From assembly GCA_900313675.1 (NCBI GenBank), contig OMSO01000015.1:1-53181 (forward strand): a stretch of 53,181 nucleotides of DNA, in the 5' to 3' direction. Below the pieces are notes generated by a model that saw only the letters and a program-made list of their open reading frames with translations, was not told where the DNA came from and did not search any database. Source of the DNA: an uncultured Fibrobacter sp. GTDB lineage: Bacteria; Fibrobacterota; Fibrobacteria; Fibrobacterales; Fibrobacteraceae. Position numbers and translations under genes: made by a program. Shown piece by piece: positions 24,677 to 31,487 of this stretch (position 1 is the stretch's first letter; the number at the start of each line of letters is the position of its first letter).

Positions 24677-25246
24677 ACGGAACAGCAAACTCCGAGACTC
24701 CGCATTGCGGGAATCGAGCCGGAATCCTTTGTGGACGGGCCCGGTATCCGCATGACGGTTTTCACCCAGGGCTGTCACCATCATTGCCCCGGTTGCCAGA
24801 ACCCGCAGACCCACGACTTTGCAGGCGGGCACTTTATCGATATCGAAGAGATTCTTGCGATGATCGACGAGAACCCCCTGCTGGATGGAGTCACTTTCAG
24901 CGGTGGCGACCCTATGGAGCAATCGGCGGCCCTGATCCCGCTGGCCCGCGAAATCAAGGAACGGGGTATGAACCTGATTATCTACACGGGTTATACCTAC
25001 GAACGTCTCATGGAACTGAAGGACGAGCGTCCGGACTTTTTCGAGCTGCTCACCTTTGCCGACATCCTGATTGACGGTCCCTTCGTGATGGCGAAGCGTT
25101 CCCTGGAACTCAAGTTCCGCGGCTCCAGCAACCAGCGCATCATCGACGTGCCCGAAAGCCTTGCCCAGGGCCGTGTGGTGCTGCACCAGATCCAGCTGGA
25201 CGAAATGGCGGAGCGGGAACCGCTTGCCGTCAAGTGCGCCGTTTAG
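24677..25246 (+). CDS. nrdG: Anaerobic ribonucleotide reductase activating protein (radical SAM)
   Basis: NrdG uses a 4Fe-4S cluster and S-adenosylmethionine to place the radical on the NrdD glycine. The cluster motif is GCHHHCPGC, after FVDGPGIRMTVFTQ. GGDPMEQSAALIPLA and LIIYTGYTYERLMEL are typical of the family. The conserved first strand (RIAGIEPESFVDGPGIR) lies before the first canonical start codon, GTG 24731, and the frame is open only from 24662. Candidates are ACG 24677, ATT 24704 or GTG 24731; none has a good Shine-Dalgarno. I list the region from 24677 because it keeps the conserved residues, but the start is unresolved. The stop overlaps the convergent rhomboid gene by four bases. 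Confidence 0.85.
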   Translation, partial: TEQQTPRLRIAGIEPESFVDGPGIRMTVFTQGCHHHCPGCQNPQTHDFAGGHFIDIEEILAMIDENPLLDGVTFSGGDPMEQSAALIPLAREIKERGMNLIIYTGYTYERLMELKDERPDFFELLTFADILIDGPFVMAKRSLELKFRGSSNQRIIDVPESLAQGRVVLHQIQLDEMAEREPLAVKCAV

Positions 25247-26244
25247 CCCAGCGCCAGCTTCCAGGCCAACAGGTACAGGCCGTAATACATCAATAGACCA
25301 ACACCGTCTGCGCTCGAAAGGGGAGTCCCCCAGCGCAGGCTCTTTTTTTTCGGTATGAACCCGCAGAAAAGCCCTGCCACGAACCCGTAGGCGTGTCCCA
25401 GGATGTCGGCGTTTTCGCCAAGCCCGAGGAACACCGCTAGCGATGCCGCCCCGCACAGGGGCGCGAACCTGCGGAGCATCCCGTGGCTTTCCTTGGGCAT
25501 CAGCCGGAACTCGATGACCGAAAGGCATCCGATGGCGGCGAACACGAAGGTGGAAAAACCTAGGGAGCGAAAGTCCGTCTGCACCGTGGCCGACACGCAG
25601 AGGTTTGCCACGGCGGCGGCCACGGCGATGAAGGGTACTAGCCTAAGGAGCGGGATGCGGAAGGTAATCATGTTCATTACGATGTATCCGCAAAGCAGGT
25701 TCGACGCCAAATGCCTGGCGTCGCCGTGCAGGGTCTGTGCGGTAAGGCTCCGCCACCATTCCCCCTTCAGGACCTTGGCTGCGTCGGAGACTCCCGGCCC
25801 GTGAAGATTCAGCTTTTCCGAAAAATCGATGAGGGTGAATACAACGGGGGCAAGCAGCACCCACAGGGGCTGCAGGCTGAAACTCAGCGGTATGGGCGGG
25901 TTCTCCTCCTTCGGGGGATTCTCCTTGTGGTACAGTTCCAGTTGCAGCCTTGCCAAACCCTCCACCTCAGGCACAATGAAAATTTGGAACGGTCCTTCTT
26001 CCGAACGCACAAGCCGGTGCTCGATTCCCTGGGACAAAAGCACCAGGCTGTCGTCCCGCACCTGCCGGAAAGTCCCTTCGGACACCTGCACCGTCTCGGG
26101 GTATTCGGGATCGGCGGGCTGTTCCGCGGCCTGCGCAGGCGCCCCTGTGGGCAGTACCGCCGGACTTTCGAGCATGTCCGGAACTGTTTTTTCGGGAGGC
26201 TTGCGCATATAGCGAGGCCTAAGCGGCGACATCAGGCGTGGCAT
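25243..26244 (-). CDS. Rhomboid-family intramembrane serine protease
   Basis: A 333-residue integral membrane protein. Residues 1-125 are a soluble N-terminal part rich in Pro and Glu. The membrane part contains the rhomboid signature: His 178 and Asn 182 in HGDARHLASNLLCGYIVMN, the catalytic Ser 231 in LGFSTFVFAAIG (GFS rather than the usual GAS/GxS), and the catalytic His 284 in LGHAYGFVAGLFCG. Rhomboids cleave single-pass membrane proteins inside the bilayer. The soluble extension is larger than in GlpG and may carry a regulatory role. The genes on this strand stand alone; the upstream region is repeat-filled, and it converges on nrdG with shared stop bases (25243-25246). Confidence 0.85.
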   Translation of the reverse strand: MPRLMSPLRPRYMRKPPEKTVPDMLESPAVLPTGAPAQAAEQPADPEYPETVQVSEGTFRQVRDDSLVLLSQGIEHRLVRSEEGPFQIFIVPEVEGLARLQLELYHKENPPKEENPPIPLSFSLQPLWVLLAPVVFTLIDFSEKLNLHGPGVSDAAKVLKGEWWRSLTAQTLHGDARHLASNLLCGYIVMNMITFRIPLLRLVPFIAVAAAVANLCVSATVQTDFRSLGFSTFVFAAIGCLSVIEFRLMPKESHGMLRRFAPLCGAASLAVFLGLGENADILGHAYGFVAGLFCGFIPKKKSLRWGTPLSSADGVGLLMYYGLYLLAWKLALG

Positions 26245-26285
26245 GCAATCCTCCTCGGGTGAACATCGGGAATATACAAAAATTT

Positions 26286-26459
26286 TATTGGGCGTTCCCC
26301 CGGCCCTTTTGTTCGCGCTGAGGGGCCGGGGTCGGGCTCTGCTCGCCTTCGGCTCGTCAAGCCTTGCGATTTGTCGTCATGGCGGGCTTGACCCGCCATC
26401 TAGAATAACGATTGTGTCAAATCGCAAGTCTCGCCACTTCGTGCGACGATCCCTAACGC
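26286..26459 (-). repeat. Mosaic dispersed repeat, copy B
   Basis: Shares ATTGGGCGTTCCC, GGTCGGGCTCTGCTCG and CGATCCCTAACGC with the inverted copy at 4487-4625. Between the last two blocks it carries an embedded GTCAT palindrome that copy A lacks. Confidence 0.6.
26376..26400. repeat. Dispersed GTCAT palindrome, copy 4
   Basis: GTCATGGCGGG-CTTGA-CCCGCCATC. Same GTCAT start and ATC end as the other copies, with a different stem sequence. Confidence 0.65.
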
Positions 26460-26663
26460 AAAAGCAGGTGGGGAGCGTAAACCTATTTTTACGCATTTGT
26501 GCGGTTTTTAAGGTATTCCAAGATTTACTGATAAATAGAAATCACCCCAAAGGCGGTTAAAAATGGCAGCAGGCGGCCCGAATTCATGAATGAATCCAGA
26601 ATGGTGCGAAAAATCAGTGCTATATTTATGGAGACATAATGAATTAGAGTAGAATCTTGTTCC

Positions 26664-26778
26664 TGTATTGAAAAGTCTGGTAAACTTGAAGTTAGCAGGG
26701 AACAGGGCGATACTCGCACCCTATGGTGCGGGTCGTCTGTTGCTTATTGCTAACAGGTTTACCAGAGCCTTCAATACA
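26664..26778. repeat. Long imperfect palindrome (115 bases)
   Basis: The left arm begins TGTATTGAAAAGTCTGGTAA and the right arm ends ACCAGAGCCTTCAATACA. Pairing continues through GTTAGCA/TGCTAAC, AACAG/CTGTT and CGCACC/GGTGCG around a four-base loop CTAT (26721-26724). The two arms of about 55 bases pair throughout with a few small bulges. It has no T run, so it is not an ordinary terminator. It may be a structured RNA, a cruciform site, or a miniature mobile element. Confidence 0.7.
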
Positions 26779-26946
26779 TAAGCCTTGCGACTTCGCACCT
26801 TTTTTATTTCCCAAAAATCGTGCGAATCGCAAAAATGGCGCTGTCACGCTGTTAAAGGTCACTGAGCTTGCCGAAGTGACCGGAATGCCGTCGTTAGAAC
26901 AAGTTGCTGCTCGCAATCAACCCGCTTTTGCGGAAAGGAAGGGAAT

Positions 26947-27429
26947 ATGAGAAAAATGAGAATTGTTGTATTGCTGACAATAGCAGCGCTTGCATTCATT
27001 GGTTGTAGCAACAGATATACGAAATCCTATACTGGAGAAAGATTTTCTAGTTCAGATCAATGTGAACTGGTTACGGCAGAATTACAATCCATAAGGGAAG
27101 GAAAAAAAGTTTCTATTGGGGAACTTAGAGAAAGATTTGAGGAAGTTGGGTATAAAGTAATCGGAGCGAGTTATAAAAGACCCGTTCCTTTAAATGGAAG
27201 TCACAAATTAGATGTTGAATCCACCTGTGAAAGAGTTGGTGCTCAGGTAGCACTATTTGATAATGGAGATCAAATCCTCTATTTGAGAAATGACGACGGC
27301 ACAAACAGTGGAGCTAAAGTGAGTAATGTCGCCAAGGAAACCCTTCCAATGAGAAAAGCTCCGATTGTTTTGGGAATAATTGGAGCTGTTTTAGTACTTG
27401 GCTTGATTTTGCAGGTTGCAGGCAATTAA
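26947..27429 (+). CDS. AT-rich lipoprotein with C-terminal membrane segment, unknown function
   Basis: A 160-residue protein with signal IVVLLTIAALAFIGC (lipobox), Shine-Dalgarno GGAAGGGAA before ATG 26947, and a C-terminal hydrophobic segment (APIVLGIIGAVLVLGLILQVAG). The middle is hydrophilic, with two Cys that could form a disulphide (DQCELV, STCERVGAQ). I do not recognise the family. Codon use is AT-rich and unlike the genes to either side (many ATA, AGA and TTA codons), suggesting transfer. It is followed 41 bases later by another AT-rich exported protein gene. Confidence 0.6.
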   Translation: MRKMRIVVLLTIAALAFIGCSNRYTKSYTGERFSSSDQCELVTAELQSIREGKKVSIGELRERFEEVGYKVIGASYKRPVPLNGSHKLDVESTCERVGAQVALFDNGDQILYLRNDDGTNSGAKVSNVAKETLPMRKAPIVLGIIGAVLVLGLILQVAGN

Positions 27430-27470
27430 AAACTTACAAATGCTTCGCTTTCGGAGAAAAGGAGGGGATT

Positions 27471-27818
27471 ATGAGAAAGACATTACTTTTGTTTTTCTTC
27501 GTTGTCAATGTTTTTGCTATGGAAGTTGATTGTCACTTAAAGCGACATGTTTTGGATATGTATGGTGACGATTCTCCTGCTGAATGTTTTTTTGTTCAAT
27601 CTACCAATACTTGGGCAATTTATACAAAAGATGGTGGTATGTATTTAATACTTTATGATCATGATGCGGAGACTCTTTGCTTGCATTTAGGTAAAGGGAC
27701 CTGCTCAACGTATTATGAGTGCGCAACAAAGGACCTCTCCTCGGGATTGTCGTCAACATACTGTCAAACAAAGAAAAAAGCTCTTGAAATAAAAAAGCGG
27801 TTAAGGGATGCTAAATGA
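27471..27818 (+). CDS. AT-rich secreted Cys-rich small protein, unknown function
   Basis: A 115-residue protein with a signal peptide (MRKTLLLFFFVVNVFAM) and Shine-Dalgarno GGAGGGG before ATG 27471. The mature part has six Cys (VDCHLK, AECFF, TLCLHLGKGTCSTYYEC, TYCQTK), so three disulphides are possible. The C-terminus is a basic helix (KKKALEIKKRLRDAK). I do not recognise the family. Like the upstream gene it is AT-rich. It is probably in one transcript with that gene and converges on hipA with 56 bases between stops. Confidence 0.6.
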   Translation: MRKTLLLFFFVVNVFAMEVDCHLKRHVLDMYGDDSPAECFFVQSTNTWAIYTKDGGMYLILYDHDAETLCLHLGKGTCSTYYECATKDLSSGLSSTYCQTKKKALEIKKRLRDAK

Positions 27819-27874
27819 AGCCAATACACGTGACGTTTGTAAATGGTAAAAAAACGTAGCGGTAAACCTTCTGC

Positions 27875-29167
27875 CTACGGCATTTCTTGCACGCTGGCGA
27901 TTGCCCTGATGATTCTTGCAGGAACACCGTTTTGGCGGGCGAGCTTTGGCCACTGGCGAACGGCATCTTCGACTTCGTGTAGAATCTTTTTGTAGCGCCC
28001 CTGCCTGAGCCCTGCGAATTTTGCCACGGCCTTGAAATCGTCCTGTGTAAAGCCGCCACGCTTGCCGTTGAAGGTCATCTGGTGTGACCCGGTCCATGCC
28101 CCTTGCGGGTTGTAGGCATAGGTCATGTCGAATGCGGGGGCGAGGGCCCATGTTCCCTGCTTGTCCATCAGGAACCCGATGTTCTTGGCGTGATCGTCTT
28201 GGTTGCGGGCGCAGATGTTGAAAACTGCCCGGCGGTACATTTCTTCTAGGGCGTCGTAGCCCAGGCCTAGCCGCTTGATAGCGTCTAGTGCCTGCTCGTA
28301 GCTGTAGGCCCCCGGCATGTTGAAGTCGTAGTGGGCAAGGCCGCAGAGGGACTGGTAATGCAGCTTTTTGCCGCCAGCCAGCCTGTCGAACCGACGTGTC
28401 ATAAAGTGCCTGTGTCCGGCACTTTCGTAGAGCCTGCATTCTGTCATGTGGATGCCTGCAAGTTTCACCATTTGCGAGTAGGTGTATTCTATGGCGCCGT
28501 AACCGAACAGGTCTGCGTTTTCCTTGTCGCCGTTATGCTCCACATCGTCGAGTTTCAACAGCCAATACCCAAAGTCCGGTTCGGCCTCCACCTGTCCGGA
28601 ACGCATTTCGCCGGTGGTTTCGTTGTAGGCCACCAGGATTTTTGCCCGGGCGCCCCCCGCAGATGTTCCGACCTTGAGAATTTCCTCGAAAGACCGGTTG
28701 TTCTTTTTGCTGAGCCTTTTTGTGGAAAAGTGCTTGCGCCGGTTCAGAATTTCGGCGGCGAAAGCTCGCAGGCTTTCTACGTCAATGGAATCGTCTGTGC
28801 GGGAATCGGGCCCCTGTAGGGGTGAAAATTCCAGAGCCCCCATGCCGCGGTTTCCGGTGTAGCATAGGCGTTCAAGGGCGGTAAAACTTTCGGGAGTGCG
28901 CCCCTGCCGCAGCAGCCAGGAGTCTATGACCTTGTTGCCGAACTTGTCAGGGAGGCTGTCGGCAAAGAGTCCGGGCAATCCGTGGAATGTCCTTGACAGC
29001 TGCGGAAAACTGTAGATTCGCCTGGATACGGGCATCACAAGGGGCGAGGGTTCGATTCCCGCTCCAATAAAGGGATCGGCGTATTCGAAGCGGGCGACGG
29101 AGTCGCCTTCCAGCATGGAAATCGCTCCGATGGTCGTTCCCCAGAGTTTTACCTGTACTGCAATCAT
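27875..29167 (-). CDS. hipA: HipA-like serine/threonine kinase toxin
   Basis: HipA kinases of type II toxin-antitoxin systems phosphorylate targets such as glutamyl-tRNA synthetase and drive persistence. The 430 residues show the N-terminal subdomain (SPLVMPVSRRIYSFPQLSRT, GLFADSLPDKFGNKV), the phosphate-loop GTSAGGARAKILVAYN (167-182), the catalytic segment NICARNQDDHAKNIGFLMD with Asp 325 and Asn 329, and the metal-binding AFDMTYAYNPQG with Asp 347. All residues needed for activity are present, so the toxin looks intact. It lies nine bases after hipB in the same direction, the usual order. Database names also include YjjJ-type. The target is not known. Confidence 0.92.
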   Translation of the reverse strand: MIAVQVKLWGTTIGAISMLEGDSVARFEYADPFIGAGIEPSPLVMPVSRRIYSFPQLSRTFHGLPGLFADSLPDKFGNKVIDSWLLRQGRTPESFTALERLCYTGNRGMGALEFSPLQGPDSRTDDSIDVESLRAFAAEILNRRKHFSTKRLSKKNNRSFEEILKVGTSAGGARAKILVAYNETTGEMRSGQVEAEPDFGYWLLKLDDVEHNGDKENADLFGYGAIEYTYSQMVKLAGIHMTECRLYESAGHRHFMTRRFDRLAGGKKLHYQSLCGLAHYDFNMPGAYSYEQALDAIKRLGLGYDALEEMYRRAVFNICARNQDDHAKNIGFLMDKQGTWALAPAFDMTYAYNPQGAWTGSHQMTFNGKRGGFTQDDFKAVAKFAGLRQGRYKKILHEVEDAVRQWPKLARQNGVPARIIRAIASVQEMP

Positions 29168-29176
29168 CTTGTACCG

Positions 29177-29587
29177 TTACTTGTCTTCTTCCCAGACCCA
29201 GGGCTTCTTTTTACTGGAATTTGGTGTTGCGGAATAATTGGCGCCGGTGTCGAAGATGACGTTGGCGCCAGAATTTTTCTTGTGGGGTGAGCCCGCCCGC
29301 TGCCGTGGTTTGATTTTCCCCATTTGCAGGATTTGCATGGGCGAGGGAGAATCGTCTGGGAAAATGCCCAGGAAGGTATCCAGCATGTCGCAGGCCCGCA
29401 GCACCTTGACCAGGTTCAGGATCTGTACGGAATCACCACGTTCGATTCGCTCTACCGTTCCCTTGCTGACACCGGCCATTTGGGCAAGCTTTGCTTGAGT
29501 CCAATTGTTCCTGACACGGAATGCCGCCATACGCTTGCCGAGCAGGGCAAGTGCGGATTCGTCGGTCTGTGCAGAGTACATGGCCAT
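29177..29587 (-). CDS. hipB: HipB-like antitoxin, XRE-type DNA-binding protein
   Basis: A 136-residue antitoxin for the adjacent HipA. Residues of about 17-75 form an XRE helix-turn-helix: LGKRMAAFRVRNNWTQAKLAQMAGVSKGTVERIERG. The C-terminal 45 residues are hydrophilic, basic and probably disordered (KIKPRQRAGSPHKKNSG), with an end PWVWEEDK that may contact HipA, as Trp-rich tails do in other pairs. The Shine-Dalgarno AGGAGG precedes the first ATG; ATG 29581 is an alternative. HipB should bind the palindromes upstream and repress its own operon. Confidence 0.9.
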   Translation of the reverse strand: MAMYSAQTDESALALLGKRMAAFRVRNNWTQAKLAQMAGVSKGTVERIERGDSVQILNLVKVLRACDMLDTFLGIFPDDSPSPMQILQMGKIKPRQRAGSPHKKNSGANVIFDTGANYSATPNSSKKKPWVWEEDK

Positions 29588-29642
29588 AGCTCCTCCTATT
29601 ATCTTGTTTTAAATATAATAAAATTCTTAAAAATGTGCAAAT

Positions 29643-29707
29643 ATTTTTCATTAAATTTAATGAAAAATTGGCGAAAACTAGTATTATTTCTTAAAATTTA
29701 GTGAAAT
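29643..29707 (-). promoter_or_regulatory. Candidate hipBA operators
   Basis: O1 (29643-29668) is a perfect 26-base palindrome: ATTTTTCATTAAA plus its exact complement. O2 (29686-29707) is an imperfect version built on ATTTC..TTTA..GAAAT. The centres are 41 bases apart, about four turns. Such pairs suit a dimeric HipB that represses its own promoter. Confidence 0.6.
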
Positions 29708-29750
29708 AAATTTTGATGTTCTGTGTGGAAAAAGAGCCGATGAAAACATA

Positions 29751-29764
29751 AGCGGGAAAAGGGA
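29751..29764. repeat. Direct copy of the tRNA-Gly 3' end
   Basis: AGCGGGAAAAGGGA is identical to 29971-29984, the 3' acceptor end of tRNA-Gly, at a distance of 220 bases. This is the kind of sequence left by tRNA-targeted integration, but the interval is very short. Confidence 0.5.
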
Positions 29765-29770
29765 ATACTC

Positions 29771-29885
29771 AGCATCGGTCACTCGCTGCGCGAGCCGATG
29801 CTTCGCCCTGCGGGCTTGAGGCTTGCGCCTCAAGTGCTGAAATTTTTCAATTATGTTCACTTCGTTCTCATATGAAAAATTTCAG
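29771..29885. repeat. Three stacked hairpins
   Basis: AGCATCGG..CCGATGCT (29771-29802) with an inner CTCGC/GCGAG stem; CTTGAGGC-TTGC-GCCTCAAG (29815-29834); CTGAAATTTTTCA..TGAAAAATTTCAG (29837-29885) with a 23-base loop. All three stems are perfect or nearly so. Confidence 0.65.
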
Positions 29886-29933
29886 TCGCACCCTCTTCTC
29901 GGCTCCGAGTCCCTTTTTATCCCGACGCAAAAA

Positions 29934-29968
29934 AAGAAAACCACCCAAATGGGTGGTTTTTCTTTTTT
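29934..29968. terminator. Bidirectional terminator after tRNA-Gly
   Basis: AAAACCACCC, loop AAAT, GGGTGGTTTT, flanked by further A and T runs. On the minus strand it ends the tRNA-Gly transcript. Confidence 0.85.
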
Positions 29969-29970
29969 CG

Positions 29971-30043
<73 letters not shown>

Positions 30044-30055
30044 GGGGTGAGACCA

Positions 30056-30084
30056 ATTATAGCTTAAGGATTTTAGATTGTCAA
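30056..30084 (-). promoter_or_regulatory. Promoter of tRNA-Gly (perfect consensus)
   Basis: On the minus strand: TTGACA (30084-30079), 17-base spacer, TATAAT (30061-30056), 12 bases before the tRNA. The -35 lies inside the last codons of the cyclase gene. Confidence 0.92.
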
Positions 30085-31152
30085 GGGCTTTTGAAGTGAA
30101 AAAATCAAAATTTCGTGCTTTTTTCCCCTCAATTCGAAGATTCCCTCTTTTTTGGCGATATAGCCGTGGGGGATAGGCTTGGGCAGTTCCTGAAAGTATT
30201 CTTCCGAAATCAGGAATTCCTGCCCCAGCTTGGTGCAGAGCCCCTGGATCCTGGCGGTAGTGTTCAGCACGTCCCCGTGGTAGGCCATTTCGCTCCCGAA
30301 ATTGCCCACCTCCGTAGAAATGACCTTCCCGCAATGGATTCCGGCCTTGAACTGGGGCGTTATCCCGAATTTTTTCATGAATTTGGCGCTTTTCCCGGCG
30401 ATACACTCCGAAAAATCGTAAAAACAGTCCACCGGCCGAGCCTTTTTGCGGCAGGCGGACATTTTCCAGGTCAAAAAGGCCCCGTCCCCTGCAATCTGGT
30501 AGATTTCGCCCCTGTTTTCTTCACAACAGTTGGAAAGCAGGCTGTAGTAGTCCTTCAAAAAGCTGCTGTACTTCACGTGGCCCAGTTCTTCGGCCAGGGA
30601 GGTGGAGTGCCTGAGGTCGATGAACATGAAGACCCGTTCTTCTTCCTTGGGTTCTTGCGATTTGCCAAGGAAGGTGTTCCAGAACACCCTCGGGCCGAAT
30701 TTTTTGTGCACGGAGCGCAGTGCCGTAATGAGGTAGGCCGCAAAGAAGTACAAAATAACCTGGACCCGCACCTCGTGGGACATTAGGTTGTCCTTGATGG
30801 AGGCTAGCGAGACCTCGTTGACAAGACCTTCGTCGGCATTGGACTGGAACAGCAGTATGCACAAGATAATGCTTGCGTGTATGGCGGCGATAAAGTAGAA
30901 GGTCCGCACCAGCAGGGCCTTCCACACGGGCCTGCAATCCCGCTCGTCTTTCAGGATAATGACGTCATATATCCCATGGGAAAGCCCCATGAACAGGGAG
31001 AACTGCAGCATAAGCAGGAGTGGCTCTATGGACAAGTCCCCCTGGTCACGGTACATCTCCAGCATAGAAATGCCGATGGCTACACCCATCCAGCAGAGCA
31101 CGTAAAAACATACGGCCCTGAACTTTCGCTGTGTCTGTCGGGTAATAGCCAT
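30073..31152 (-). CDS. Membrane-bound class III adenylate/guanylate cyclase
   Basis: A 359-residue signalling enzyme. The N-terminal half has five or six hydrophobic segments (VCFYVLCWMGVAIGISML, LLLMLQFSLFMGLSHGIYDVIIL, TFYFIAAIHASIILCILLF, QVILYFFAAYLITAL). The C-terminal half (from about residue 175) is a class III cyclase domain: VFMFIDLRHSTSLAEEL with the first metal Asp, IAGDGAFLTWKMS with the second, FKAGIHCGKVISTEVGNFGSE, YHGDVLNTTARIQGLC and FLISEEYFQELP. Both metal aspartates and the transition-state Asn/Arg (NTTARIQ) are present, so it should be active. It starts four bases after the stop of a 59-residue membrane protein gene, probably coupled. Which cyclic nucleotide it makes cannot be read safely. 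Confidence 0.88.
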   Translation of the reverse strand: MAITRQTQRKFRAVCFYVLCWMGVAIGISMLEMYRDQGDLSIEPLLLMLQFSLFMGLSHGIYDVIILKDERDCRPVWKALLVRTFYFIAAIHASIILCILLFQSNADEGLVNEVSLASIKDNLMSHEVRVQVILYFFAAYLITALRSVHKKFGPRVFWNTFLGKSQEPKEEERVFMFIDLRHSTSLAEELGHVKYSSFLKDYYSLLSNCCEENRGEIYQIAGDGAFLTWKMSACRKKARPVDCFYDFSECIAGKSAKFMKKFGITPQFKAGIHCGKVISTEVGNFGSEMAYHGDVLNTTARIQGLCTKLGQEFLISEEYFQELPKPIPHGYIAKKEGIFELRGKKHEILIFSLQKPLTI

Positions 31153-31156
31153 AGGT

Positions 31157-31336
31157 CTAGTGGATAAAGAGGGGAAGCGCCCAAATCATGGCGATGAGGA
31201 TGATATCTTTGTAGGATTCACCCATCAGGAGGGTAGAGGACAAAAAGAAAATGATGGTCGCAAGGGTCAGGAACACCCACAGGGGCGCCCGTTTCTTCAA
31301 AAAGCTTTTGATTTTATCTTTCGTTGCTTTGTCCAT
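31157..31336 (-). CDS. 59-residue membrane protein upstream of the cyclase
   Basis: A small ORF starting MDKATKDKIKSFLKKRAPLW. It has a basic amphipathic N-terminus, then two hydrophobic segments (VFLTLATIIFFLSSTLLMG and DIILIAMIWALPLFIH) separated by GESYK. That is the topology of a small two-pass regulator. Its stop lies four bases before the cyclase start, and no clear Shine-Dalgarno precedes the cyclase, which supports translational coupling. It may modulate or anchor the cyclase. I do not recognise the family. Confidence 0.6.
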   Translation of the reverse strand: MDKATKDKIKSFLKKRAPLWVFLTLATIIFFLSSTLLMGESYKDIILIAMIWALPLFIH

Positions 31337-31487
31337 CGAATAAATCCCGAAAACAGTAATCAGCCATCAGTTATGAGTTTTCAGTTATAGAAGAAGCACC
31401 TCGAACCTCACCACTCACAACTCACAACTCACAACTAATTTACATTATTTTCCCCTGTGGGCAACAACTATAATGTATTTTTAAGAA

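Larger units (their letters stand above)
26263..26946. other. Repeat-rich spacer with a long palindrome
   Basis: No gene seen in 680 bases. It contains copy B of the mosaic repeat (26286-26459), a GTCAT-type palindrome (26376-26400), a long imperfect palindrome (26664-26778), and a GAGCTTGCCGAAGTG block (26867-26881). It divides the higher-GC chromosome to the left from the AT-rich genes to the right. Confidence 0.6.
29588..29970. other. Spacer with hip operators and three stacked hairpins
   Basis: No gene seen. It holds the hipBA operator palindromes (29643-29707), a copy of the tRNA-Gly 3' end (29751-29764), three consecutive hairpins (29771-29885), an inverted tRNA 3' fragment (29902-29924) and a terminator (29934-29968). 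Confidence 0.6.

Noticed and set aside
26243..26560. Plus-strand ORF reading LGVPPALLFALRGRGRALLA
   Set aside because: It lies in the mosaic repeat; this kind of reading frame is typical of intergenic repeats rather than of a gene.
26664..26778. The palindrome as an integron attC site
   Set aside because: attC sites pair only at short end boxes (GTTRRRY and RYYYAAC), while this element pairs along its whole length, and no integrase gene is present.
26664..26778. The palindrome as a retron RNA
   Set aside because: No reverse transcriptase gene lies anywhere in the window.
31391..31487. Direct repeats CTCACAACT as an origin iteron set
   Set aside because: The units are degenerate, few, and lie between hemW and the cyclase gene with no initiator gene or DnaA boxes.
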